Below, piece by piece: positions 12,118 to 26,220 of a stretch of DNA of 32,500 nucleotides. Below the pieces are notes generated by a model, which did not search any database, was not told where the DNA came from, and was given only the letters and a program-made list of their open reading frames with translations. Numbering within the stretch: position 1 is the first letter of the stretch; each line of letters begins with the position of its first letter. A program made the position numbers and the translations under genes. Source of the DNA: Chrysomallon squamiferum (taxonomy: Eukaryota; Mollusca; Gastropoda; Neomphalida; Peltospiridae); NCBI GenBank assembly GCA_012295275.1, contig CM022671.1:31073750-31106249 (forward strand). The letters run 5' to 3'.

Positions 12118-12891
12118 TTTTTTTTTCCATGCAAAATTATTTTAATTTTTCAGTATTATTTTAAGGCATTTCCATTCAGCGTGGCACAGTGATGAAAAGC
12201 TACTGTCCCTTACAGTTTTGGGTTTTGGAAATTACTGATAAACTTATTTTTTTTTAAAAACCCTAAAAAAAAAAAACCTGCATTCTCACCTTTGACCTCT
12301 TAGCTGTGTACATTGCAATGTACTTCACGGCTTGTTTTTCCATTTCTTTAATCATCTGACCAATCAAATTATCTGTTACAAATTGAAGTATTAAACATTA
12401 CTAGTATGTCACATCATAATTTTAGTAACTAATAGATTATACTGTACAATATCAACAAAAATTTTAAAAGTTCAAAAGCATATAAGTAATAAAATGTTGT
12501 TTTTTAGTTAAAAGAATAATAAACAGGCTTTTCAAAAAAATAAATAAATAAATAAATAAATTCAATCTAAAAAGAAAAGAAAAGAAATTATTTCGTAATA
12601 AAGTAAAATAGATTATTTCAAATGAAATACAAATTCTTACCATTAACTGCAAAGGCTTTCTCTTCATCTTCTGTTTGGGGCGAAGGAAGCATTACCAGGA
12701 TAAGATGACTCTCATCCTTTTTCATCGAAAGTTTGGAGAGTTCAGAAGGGGAGGTCACCTCGTGAATTTTTCCATCAAAGTTCTTTTTTAAACTGTCAAG
12801 AACAGACAATGGAGAATGGACAGCAGGAAGATCTACAGAAAAATGTTCATCCATAAAACTCTGAAACAAACAAAACAAAGAAAAAATAAAA

Positions 12892-12927
<36 letters not shown>

Positions 12928-14338
12928 CTTATGACAAGTATATCTATAATAAAATACTCTTTTTTTCATAATTAAATTTATCATGTCCAAATTCTTCTTA
13001 AATTAATATATTACCCCAAATTATTTATTAGCTTCATTACAAGTATATTTAGTAAAACATTTATTACTTTTTCCCCCCCTTTTTGTTTTTAAATTTATAA
13101 ATAATATGAAAATCATTTAATTTACTGAAAGTATTACATTATTTATAAAGTATAGATACATTAATGGTACTAAATATGTATGTCATTAATAATTTTATCA
13201 CAATCATTTAAAATGTTAATTTATTATAAGCAAAATAATTATTTAAAACTGGTAAAGGTAATCTACAATTTAAATTTATTATTAAAATTCATTATTAATA
13301 GCATTTTTACAAATTGTACATTTATTACTTTTATAACTTTTCATTCATTCCACAGAAATATTTTACGTTACATAAATATAAAACAAAATGCATTATAAGT
13401 CAATTTGTCGGTGTATCTTTTTCTTTTATATTTCATTTCTTATAAAATAAAGTAAAGTAAAATAAAACAAAGAAAACAAAAACAAATTAGAAATAATTTC
13501 GTAAAAATATATAATATAAACATTCACAAAATATGAAGTCTGAAACAAATAAGTAAATAAATGCATGAATGAATGAAAAACCTTGATGTTTTTAAAGACA
13601 CCTCCATCACTGAATGGATTGTACACATCAGCATGTTTGGTAAAATCTTCCAAATTGAGCTGAAAATAAAAAAATGCCTTTTTATAATTTAACTCTCTTA
13701 AGTCTTTATAACTATCTCACTTTAGATATCAGCATTTAAAAATTTGGCAACCATCACAAAATTTTACAACTGCAAAATTCATATATCCTAAACAATCCTA
13801 TTGTAATCCTCTTACTTATAGTGTCTCCAATTGTGGACAGACAATTAATATGTAAATTAAAACAGTGATTTAATCTAATATAATTTATAACAGCTGGTAT
13901 AAAAAAAAATAATAATAATAAAAATAAAAAAAGTTTGTAAATAGTTTGAAAAACATATGGCATCATGATAAATGTTAAATCTTAAAAATATTATTTCAGA
14001 TTTTCTTTGGCTGTTGGTATTACAATCACTGGAATAAATGTAGGTAAACAATTAACAATTAGCCATTTTCCATCTAATCCAGTCTAAAGCAAAGGATATA
14101 AATTTGGAAATTTTATATTTGAATTTCAAGGATAATTTATTCACTAACAGCAGGTATTATTATAGTGTGTGTATTGTTTAATACCTTATCTTGAATGAAA
14201 GCAATAAGACTGTGTCCAGGATCTGAAGTGAGAGGAGATAGATACTTCTGATGAAATGTGTCACTGTCTATACTGTTACCTGCATATGCTGCTGGCAGAT
14301 CACCAAGAGGCCTAAACAAATAAAAAATAAAAAAAAAA

Positions 14339-14391
<53 letters not shown>

Positions 14392-14800
14392 TAATAATAA
14401 TAATAATAATAAATAATAATAATAATAATTAGAAGAAGAAATAAAAATAACAATAATTATATATATTTAAATTAGTTATTAAAAATCAATAAATTTAATA
14501 TGTAAACAAAGATATTATAAATATACTTCTTTTTAAAATGTAATTAATAATTGAAATATTTAGAAGTTGATGTATTCACGTCACGTGACAACGGAGTAGT
14601 GAAGAAATTAAGAAAAATACATTTTTATTTTAAAAGGTTGGTGGGGTAGGATCAAAATTAAACAAATGTTAGTTATTCTCAAAAGAATAAAAACAAGGTT
14701 ACCGAGAAGGTGACCATAACAGAACCGGAACTTTGTCTGCAACTGAAACTGCATAAAACAGCGAAACAAAAGCAAAGGTGAAATAGAACATCTTCTCCAT
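8079..14800 (-). CDS. ATP6AP1: V-type H+-ATPase accessory subunit S1 (Ac45), nine exons, complete
   Basis: Ac45 is a type I membrane glycoprotein attached to the Vo sector of the V-ATPase; it helps pump assembly and sorting in secretory and lysosomal membranes. Nine exons join in frame with GT-AG introns to give 442 aa; the human protein is about 470. Visible in order: a signal peptide (about residues 1-21, hydrophobic, ending AVSVA before DKVPVLLW); a luminal N-terminal part; a furin-type site RSKR/E at 200-204; a glycosylated luminal domain with nine N-X-S/T sequons (N221, 225, 232, 249, 269, 275, 303, 317, 361); only two cysteines (C350, C390), probably a disulfide; one membrane span (about 397-422); and a cytosolic tail with TMDRFDD, the family signature just after the membrane. 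The start has a strong context (AAAATGG). It could equally be called ATP6AP1L, since both vertebrate paralogues probably derive from such a gene. Family assignment is secure; exon ends are inferred from splice rules and frame. Confidence 0.93.
8289..8835 (-). other. ATP6AP1 intron 8 with A40 tract
   Basis: 547 bp. A run of about 40 A (8293-8332) touches the exon 9 acceptor and acts as an extreme poly-T pyrimidine tract on the coding strand. (GAT)n at about 8364-8384 and degenerate (ACT)n at about 8738-8790 follow. Confidence 0.8.
8836..9052 (-). CDS. ATP6AP1: ATP6AP1 exon 8
   Basis: The acceptor is aaacag and the donor CAA|gtatgt. It encodes A301 to Q373, with three sequons (N303, N317, N361) and C350 in a YHCSKF context matching vertebrate FHCEYV. 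It is followed by TISGFQ, which leads into the family motif continued in exon 9. Confidence 0.92.
9053..9876 (-). other. ATP6AP1 intron 7
   Basis: 824 bp, with (TTA)n arrays at about 9067-9180, a G10 run at 9641-9650 and loosely repeated GGAATRGGAAA segments (about 9390, 9489, 9621). No coding signal on either strand. Confidence 0.75.
9877..9942 (-). CDS. ATP6AP1: ATP6AP1 exon 7 (66 bp)
   Basis: The acceptor is tttcag and the donor GC|gtaagt. A small exon, bridging L279 to A301. An alternative acceptor 13 bp inside (gttacag) gives the wrong phase for exon 8, so the longer form is chosen. This is the least conserved part of the protein and the least certain exon. Confidence 0.72.
10186..10415 (-). 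CDS. ATP6AP1: ATP6AP1 exon 6
   Basis: The acceptor is attccag and the donor TT|gtaagt. It encodes residues 203-278 plus two bases. R203 completes the RSKR cleavage site. The exon carries six of the nine N-glycosylation sequons (N221, N225, N232, N249, N269, N275) and marks the start of the mature luminal domain. Confidence 0.9.
10424..10740. repeat. 40-bp minisatellite, about 7.5 degenerate copies
   Basis: The core TTTTCATTATATGATATTAA recurs at 10442, 10481, 10521, 10561, 10601, about 10642, 10683 and 10723, a 39-41-bp period, inside ATP6AP1 intron 5. Confidence 0.85.
11342..11450. repeat. 66-bp tandem duplication with ATTGCGTAA
   Basis: Two diverged copies begin ATTGCGTAA at 11342 and 11408, and each continues to CAATCACATCC. 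TTGCGTAA resembles a C/EBP-PAR bZIP site. The pair lies just upstream of a TATA box. Confidence 0.6.
11481..11594 (+). promoter_or_regulatory. Possible nested TATA promoter and short first exon
   Basis: TATAAAAG (11481-11488) lies 30 bp upstream of about 11511. An ATG at 11558 opens 12 codons plus one base (MFLNVIVFMDEY) up to a good donor, G|gtaagc, at 11595. An AATAAA follows near 11971. All of it is antisense to ATP6AP1. It is not recognised as any known gene. Confidence 0.25.
12290..12372 (-). CDS. ATP6AP1: ATP6AP1 exon 5
   Basis: The acceptor is gtaacag and the donor AAG|gtgaga. It encodes D175-K202, with IGQMIKEMEKQAVKYIAMYTAKRSK, where the terminal RSK forms the first part of the furin-type site completed by exon 6. 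It aligns with the vertebrate stretch EVIGQVL...YTAALTAVRPSR. It has no methionine-led ORF of its own over 60 codons, and was found by phase and splice sites. Confidence 0.85.
12373..12640 (-). other. ATP6AP1 intron 4
   Basis: 268 bp, gtaag...acag, AT-rich, with a short (AAAT)n run near 12540-12561. Confidence 0.8.
12641..12860 (-). CDS. ATP6AP1: ATP6AP1 exon 4
   Basis: The acceptor is tttcag and the donor G|gtaag. It encodes residues 102-174 plus one base. It contains VDLPAVHS, comparable to vertebrate LVLPAVDW, and a lysine-rich stretch. It has no cysteines and no sequons. Confidence 0.9.
12861..13581 (-). other. ATP6AP1 intron 3
   Basis: 721 bp, gttttt...tttcag. (AAT)n at about 12893-12921 and a segment near 13495-13544 shared with 7639-7661 and 8423. 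Confidence 0.75.
13582..13659 (-). CDS. ATP6AP1: ATP6AP1 exon 3
   Basis: The acceptor is ttttcag. It is 78 bp, 26 whole codons (residues 76-101), beginning LNLEDFTKHADVYN, comparable to human LSIEDFTAYGGVF. The donor AAG|gttttt is weak (no purine at +3, no G at +5), but it is the only one that keeps frame with the next exon here. Confidence 0.85.
13660..14184 (-). other. ATP6AP1 intron 2
   Basis: 525 bp, gtatta...ttcag. AT-rich, nothing further recognised. Confidence 0.8.
14185..14311 (-). CDS. ATP6AP1: ATP6AP1 exon 2
   Basis: The acceptor is gtttag and the donor AAG|gtatta. It encodes residues 33-75, ending in LIAFIQDK, which matches the vertebrate Ac45 motif LLFLQDK in the luminal N-terminal domain. 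Confidence 0.9.
14312..14702 (-). other. ATP6AP1 intron 1 with (AAC)n, (AAT)n and a CLEAR site
   Basis: A 391-bp first intron (gtaacc...tttag). It holds an (AAC)n array at about 14341-14390, an (AAT)n array to about 14429, and the palindrome GTCACGTGAC at 14580-14589. Confidence 0.8.
14580..14589. promoter_or_regulatory. Perfect CLEAR/E-box palindrome GTCACGTGAC
   Basis: The 10-bp palindrome equals the consensus bound by TFEB/TFE3/MITF-type bHLH-Zip factors, which in vertebrates drive lysosomal and V-ATPase genes including ATP6AP1. It lies about 210 bp inside the gene from the start codon, in intron 1. Function here is inferred. Confidence 0.55.
14703..14800 (-). CDS. ATP6AP1: ATP6AP1 exon 1 (coding part)
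   Basis: It encodes residues 1-32 plus two bases of codon 33: the signal peptide and the start of the mature chain, DKVPVLLWSPS. The donor is CG|gtaacc. The R33 codon is completed by exon 2. The coding phase and the VP-x-LLW motif, as in vertebrate Ac45, support the start. Confidence 0.88.
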
Positions 14801-14808
14801 TTTGATTA

Positions 14809-14828
14809 TTAGTAGTTCATGTGATCAT
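14809..14828 (-). promoter_or_regulatory. Two micro-uORFs upstream of the ATP6AP1 start
   Basis: ATG ATC ACA TGA (14828-14817) and ATG AAC TAC TAA (14820-14809) overlap just upstream of the main ATG. They matter only if the transcript starts further upstream, which is not known. Confidence 0.35.
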
Positions 14829-15413
14829 GTGTTCAACAAATATTTCCTTTTTGTTACGCTTGTCTGCGGAGAAACGGGACCATTAGTAAATGAAATAACG
14901 AGAAACGAAAAAATGGTCTGACTGTGATATAAATAAAACAATGCAGTTTATAGGAAATCTAAGACTTTCCACTTTCTGTTTTGGTTGGCTATATGATGAT
15001 GATGTACGAGGAAAACAAATATTATTTAATGTCACATCAGTATTTTTAAAAATTAATAACCGATTATAAGTTTATCTCTTTTTTTCTTCTTTTTGAATTT
15101 TTCTCTCTTTTTTTTTGGACTGGAGGGGGGAGTTGGATTTTTTCCTATTATGATCATACGAAGAAAATACAAAAACAAAACAGCAAAGCATCTTTCCGCG
15201 AATGCATGGCCAATATTCAGTTCAAAAACTGAAAAAACTGTAAAATGAATGATTCATTAACACTAGTACAACTTTTATTGCTACAGTCGTTGTTGTCAGT
15301 GTTACTACCACTGCTGCAATATTATTGTATTATTATTGTTATTATTTTTATTTTTAATTCGATTTAAACAAAAAAAACAAAAAATTAATTTAGGTTTTGC
15401 TGTTTATTTTTCC

Positions 15414-15426
15414 CACCGTGACGGTG
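15414..15426. promoter_or_regulatory. CACCGTGACGGTG inverted repeat
   Basis: Five-base arms CACCG/CGGTG surround TGA, and the site includes a TGACG half-CRE. It lies about 110 bp upstream of the likely RPS23 start site. Confidence 0.3.
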
Positions 15427-15456
15427 CTATCTTATATTTCATAAGACCTCCCCGTC

Positions 15457-15473
15457 CCAATAAAAAATATTGG
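15457..15473. promoter_or_regulatory. Inverted CCAAT boxes (CCAAT...ATTGG)
   Basis: CCAAT at 15457-15461 and ATTGG at 15469-15473 form a back-to-back pair, 50-65 bp upstream of the probable RPS23 start site. NF-Y sites are common in divergent promoters; binding here is inferred. Confidence 0.4.
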
Positions 15474-15511
15474 TTAGAACCAGTCGAACATCAATTTATA
15501 TCCCGTTTGCT

Positions 15512-15521
15512 TCTCGCGAGA
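15512..15521. promoter_or_regulatory. TCTCGCGAGA promoter element
   Basis: A perfect 10-bp palindrome of the type found in TATA-less housekeeping and ribosomal-protein promoters, often in divergent ones. It abuts the pyrimidine start tract. No TATA box is seen at the usual spacing. Confidence 0.65.
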
Positions 15522-15522
15522 T

Positions 15523-15533
15523 CTTTCTTTTTC
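15523..15533 (+). promoter_or_regulatory. Likely TOP start tract of RPS23
   Basis: CTTTCTTTTTC is a C followed by pyrimidines, as in the 5' terminal oligopyrimidine tracts of ribosomal-protein mRNAs, which allow mTOR/LARP1 translational control. Starting at C15523 would give a 5' UTR of 27 nt before the ATG. Confidence 0.6.
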
Positions 15534-15549
15534 ACTTATATCGGCCAAC

Positions 15550-21197
<5,648 letters not shown>

Positions 21198-21212
21198 TGT
21201 GCTGACTTCTTC

Positions 21213-21225
21213 ATTAAAGATTAAA
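21213..21225 (+). terminator. RPS23 poly(A) signals (two ATTAAA)
   Basis: ATTAAA occurs at 21213-21218 and 21220-21225, 16-23 bp after the stop. Either would give the very short 3' UTR normal for ribosomal-protein mRNAs. Confidence 0.6.
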
Positions 21226-22737
21226 ACAGTAAAAATTCTCCGTTTTCATACCGCTGATTAGTGTATTTTTAAAGAAAATCGGATAAAAGAAACAAAAGAA
21301 AATGAAAAAAGAAAGAAAAGAAAAAAGAGCAACAAATAATAACAAATAATAAGAACCCTACAGAAAACCCCCCCCAAACAAAACCCAACCATCACCACCA
21401 AAAAAACAAAAGAAAATATATATAAACTATAAAATTAAGAAGGAAAATGTACATTCGAAATAAAAATTATTTACGAAAACAGTAGCACAAAACAAATCAA
21501 AATAAAATAAAAACAGCACAATTGTTTAACTGGAATAACAGAACAGCAAATAAATAAAACAAAAAATTCCACACAGATCATGAGACTTAATCATGGTTTT
21601 ACATAAATAAATAAAAATATATCTATCTAGATTTCGCGGGGATTACTTTAATCAATATCAACATCAGGATAAAAACTCCAACTTGCTGAATTCAGGAAAA
21701 AGAATAAAATAAAAATCGAGAGGAAAATAAATAAATAAATAAATAAATATATGAAAATATTATATTTAAAACAATTTTTTTATTATTTTTTTTTTTTATA
21801 AAGCTTGATGGAAGTTTTTTTTTATTATTAAGTAACATTAAGTAACATTTTCAGAGATTGTGTTATCTTGGAGAAAGAAAAAAAAATCACTAATGTGCAA
21901 GTCTTGACTACTCTCTCAGAATGTGTGTATTTTTTATTTATATTTTTCTAACTTCAGAGGAAATCGATGATAATGAGGACACAGAATAGTTAAAAATATT
22001 AATAATCTTGCTGATGTTCCCTTTCCTTTTCAACATTGGTTTTATAAAAATTTGTTATAAATGATAAGTTAGGTATGAATGTGTTAGTAGAGCTGCACAC
22101 AAACCATATGCAGATTAAATAAACCATGGATACAGAATCTATGATGCAAGCAGGTTTAACAGCTTTAAAATATTTATGGAAATGTGAAAATAAGATTTTA
22201 TTACTATTATTGGGATTTTTTTAAAAAAAATTAAATTTTTTTTTTTTTTTTTATTTAACTGAATTTTGTTTTCTTTCCATTATTATTTTCACTTAAATTA
22301 TTAAATTCATTTTGTGAAAAAAAACAGCACTTGTAATTCAGTTGGTGTTATTATTAGTACATCCATCATCAACTTGTTTTGGAACTGAACCCAGGAATGC
22401 TGGGTATTCTAAAAAAAAAAAAAAAACAAACAACAATTCTACTTGCCTGAAAATGTCTAGGCTGCATTTTTACAAATTTCAATTACCATCGAAACAGATT
22501 CACCTCAACTACATTCATCATCATTACCATTGTCATCAAATGGCTAGCTAAAACCAGGGAACTGATAAAAAAATAATAATAAATTTGTGTAAATGTGCTG
22601 GAGAATAAGTCTAGTAATGATTTGATTTTCTTTAATAAAAGAAAAATCTGAACACTGTAAAAACTGAATGCATGTTGTAGCTACTTCCCCTCACTGGTTT
22701 ATCATAGCAGCTGAGTAAATGAATATACAGGACACCA

Positions 22738-22738
<1 letters not shown>
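21226..22738. other. AT-rich DNA downstream of RPS23, no gene seen
   Basis: A-rich after the RPS23 end, (AAAT)n at about 21728-21749, T-runs at about 22230. ORFs here are short and compositional. Confidence 0.7.
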
Positions 22739-22786
<48 letters not shown>

Positions 22787-22800
22787 TTTTTTTTTTTTTT
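22739..22800. repeat. (TTA)n followed by T16
   Basis: 46 bp of TTA then a T run. Confidence 0.9.
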
Positions 22801-23773
22801 ACTGTGCTGCTTTATTTCACAAATGAGTCTTTCGTCTGGCTAGCTGTGTTAACATTTAATTTACATGACTGTCAAAAGGATCATAACACAGAGAAAAACA
22901 TTGCCCAAGTTTATTTTCACTTCTGCACTGACTACAGTGTCACAACTCCAGTTTAATCTCCTGTTTAAACAGCACCACACTAACACACTAGTTTTAATTA
23001 AAATCACATATGAAACTAGTTACATATCAGAGACCAGAGCAGAAAGTAATAACAATAATAATAATAAAGGAATAAAGGAGTAAAATAATAACAATAATAA
23101 TAATAAATTAATAAATGAGTAAAAATAATAATAATAATAATAAATTAATAAATGAGTAATGATGATGATGGTGGTGATGACATTAAATGGACAAGCAGCT
23201 GTTGAACGTTTACAGCGTCATAATTTCTCTCTTCGCGTTGTCAATTTTTTATTTTTTTTTTCATTCCAAATTTAACTGCTGCTAATTTGTTGTGACGCAT
23301 GTAACATATACTGCGAATTCGTTTTTTCAGAAGTGAATGCCCTACTAAAATAAAAAATATCAGGATGAAGTTTAGAGAAATGGAGGCAAAATAGGCAAAC
23401 AGTAAATATTTTAATAAAAGAAAAATGTTTTCTTCTTCTTTTTTTTTTATCATTTTGAGATTGTTGATAAGAAACTTTAATGTAGAGACTGTTTTATCTA
23501 TTGTGTAATTATTGTTATAATTGCATTTAAAAGTGAAATGAATTATTCGAATTCACGAAAAGAATCTAAATTGTAAGCCATGTTTAAAACATTTTCCAGC
23601 GAACGTCACGCAGCAAACTGGGATGGCTTGTGGAATCTGCTGACGTATGAATTTCTAGATATGATGCATACAATGTCCAAAGTCACTTCTTTCGAATCTA
23701 TAGATGCAGATACAGATATATGAATACAGATATTCTGATAAAACAGTACTTAAGAAATAAGCAATAAACGTTA

Positions 23774-23775
<2 letters not shown>
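22801..23775. other. Unique DNA with (AAT)n runs, no gene seen
   Basis: AAT/AAC runs at 23049-23150, (GAT/GGT) at 23158-23180; no coding signal. Confidence 0.65.
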
Positions 23776-23838
<63 letters not shown>

Positions 23839-23842
23839 TTTA
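23776..23842. repeat. (TTA)n and (TTTA)n
   Basis: Compound array. Confidence 0.9.
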
Positions 23843-24700
23843 ATTTTAATCGCCATTATAATGATAACTTTTAATAAAAAGAAAAAGAAAGAATCTTCTT
23901 TCCTACATATAATCACGGAAACGTGAAGTAACTAGTTGCGGAGCTGTATTTTGTAGACTTAAACAACAACAAATAATTTGTGTACGAACTTACCAACGGA
24001 AGCTTTGCCTCAGATTTAACTTTGTCCCATAAACAAACCGGACGTTTTTCGACTTCGGAGATCGGACTGAAAGATTTTCTTCATGACACTTTCTGTTGTG
24101 TATCTGAAATGATATGTTTATCGTGTGAATACACGTTTCGTCATTTTATTGTGATGACGTCAACAATTAAATGACGTTAACTTATTTATTTCCAGCTTCT
24201 TGTTTCGATGGACAGTTTATCTGCTTGTATGTACTACTTTTACTACTACTGCTACTGCTACTATTACTTCCACTCCTACTACTACTACCACTTCTATTGC
24301 AACTACTAGTACTAGTACTACTACTAATCTTCTTTCTTCAAATCGTTAAGTCAATGTGGTTTCTGCATATCGTTTACAAAGCTCAATGCAACGTTATGCT
24401 TTTCTGTTTTGGGTGTACCTGTGTGCGTGCGGGTGTGTTTGTCTGAAACCGCATGAGCGTCAGCACGTTTTTTTGTTTTTTTTTGTTGTAATATATACAA
24501 AAACAAAAACAAAAACACTTCATTTTTAAAGAATTAACAATTTCTTAATATTACAAATACAATATAAAAACTGAGTCATCAAGCGATCAAAACTTTCCAC
24601 TATTTAAATTTTCTAGATATTTTAAATTTTTTTTACAACTAAAAACCGGAATCGTTTTTTTATTTATTTATTTATTAAATAACACACACGCACACAAATA
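23843..24700. other. Unique DNA with degenerate (CTA)n
   Basis: Degenerate ACT/CTA/CTC units at 24225-24330, which give a spurious Leu-rich ORF. No gene seen. Confidence 0.65.
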
Positions 24701-24704
24701 CACA

Positions 24705-24739
<35 letters not shown>

Positions 24740-24909
24740 ATTTTGATTATTTTCACTGATTTTTGCAATCTGAATTACTTCGTGTAGCTATTATTACAAC
24801 AGCTTTGTAACGTTTTCATGATTTATTACTATCACATAATGTTCTGGATTTGTTTTATGTACTGCTGTATCGTAATTGAAAAAAAAACCCAACATTTTTA
24901 AAAAAATTA

Positions 24910-24966
<57 letters not shown>
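24701..24966. repeat. (CA)n and (AAT)n arrays
   Basis: (CA)n about 24701-24737 and (AAT)n about 24911-24966. Confidence 0.9.
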
Positions 24967-26026
24967 TTTTAATTTTATTTATTTATTCCCAACTTTGTAC
25001 GACAAATTTTGATAGCTATAAATACAAAACTCTTAAAAGACTGAGTCGCCAAGAAACGGGCAAAACGATAATTTAGTTTCATGTTACAAATAATATAAAA
25101 TAAACGTGGACTTCTTTTTTTTTTCTTCTTCTTCTTTTTTTTTTTTCATGGATACATTTTAAAAAAAGAAAGAAAGAAAATTCGACTCACAAAGCAATAT
25201 GACTGTACTAAAATTGTAATTATTATTTCCTCTATTTATTTACATGTATTTATATTGAGGCAATATAATTATCAGTAATGATCAAAGTGTTATAAGACTG
25301 AGTCACCATCCAACCCTCTAAAAGGTTTCTCTTTCTGTCACCACTTTTCACTTGTACACAAATTACTTCGTCACTGGTGAACATGAAAATGACTTAGTTT
25401 TCACTGACGCGTTACAAAACTTTCTATGTATGGGTGGGTCTAGGTGGGCACGGATGGGTGGATTCTATGTGTGGAGGGTGGTGCATTACGACTGCATCAA
25501 TTTGAATGTTTGTAGGTGAATGAGGGTGTGTGTGTAGGTTAAGATCGTGTTTATGATAGTTATTTTTGTTAGTCCGATGTATATCTATCTATCTATCTAT
25601 CTCTATATATATATATCTGTACATACATACATACCTACGTACGTACATACATATATAATTTATTTGTATTCATTTTATTATCGTTTTGAAAAGAATAATA
25701 ATAAATAATACATATCTACATTATGGGTGTGTACACTAATTCTTACAAAAAACAAACAAAAAAACCCACAAAGATTTGCAATGGGCGTCTTAAAATTTGT
25801 GAAAACAATTTCGACTTCAGTAGGAGGGTAAACTGCGTCGGTGACTCGGAGTAGGGAACGCAGACGTCAGTTGTCAGGCAACACCCGTCGTCGTAGCTGA
25901 AGACTGTAACACTTGGAGTGTGCAGAAGTAAACAAAACTTGCAGACGATCGTCAAATGTCTGACGTAGTTAAGTGTAGACACTTTGTTCTCCAGGGCGTG
26001 GTAACAAAATTGAAAGTGTTTGTGTA
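24967..26026. other. Unique DNA, no gene seen
   Basis: Includes ACTGAGTC-type repeats, a GGTGGG-rich patch at 25430-25490, ATCT/TACA repeats at 25580-25645 and a more balanced segment at 25790-25990, open on the minus strand (79 codons) without any recognised motif. Confidence 0.6.
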
Positions 26027-26035
26027 CATAATAAT

Positions 26036-26068
<33 letters not shown>

Positions 26069-26162
26069 AATAATAAGAAGAAGAAGAAGAAGAAGAAGAA
26101 GAAAAGAAGAATAGTGTCCCGGGTAGTAGACTGTTTTAGTATTATTATTATGTTAGCAGCAT

Positions 26163-26203
<41 letters not shown>

Positions 26204-26220
26204 ACAGTAGTAGTAGTAGT
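26027..26220. repeat. (AAC)n, (AAG)n and (TAG)n arrays
   Basis: (AAC)n about 26034-26065, (AAG)n 26076-26110, (TAG)n 26163-26220. Confidence 0.9.

Larger units (their letters stand above)
10416..12289 (-). other. ATP6AP1 intron 5 (1.87 kb)
   Basis: The largest intron of this gene, with a 40-bp minisatellite near its 5'-most plus coordinates, a 66-bp duplication, a TATAAAAG box on the plus strand and an (AT)n tract at about 12089-12110. Confidence 0.8.
14801..15549. promoter_or_regulatory. Divergent intergenic region between ATP6AP1 and RPS23
   Basis: 749 bp separate the two start codons. No ORF worth calling is seen. The RPS23-proximal 140 bp hold an inverted CCAAT pair, a CACCGTGACGGTG palindrome, a TCTCGCGAGA element and a pyrimidine tract. 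On the ATP6AP1 side there are two tiny upstream ORFs, and a possible splice acceptor (TTTCTCCGCAG on the minus strand, near 14870) that would fit a 5' UTR intron. Confidence 0.7.
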
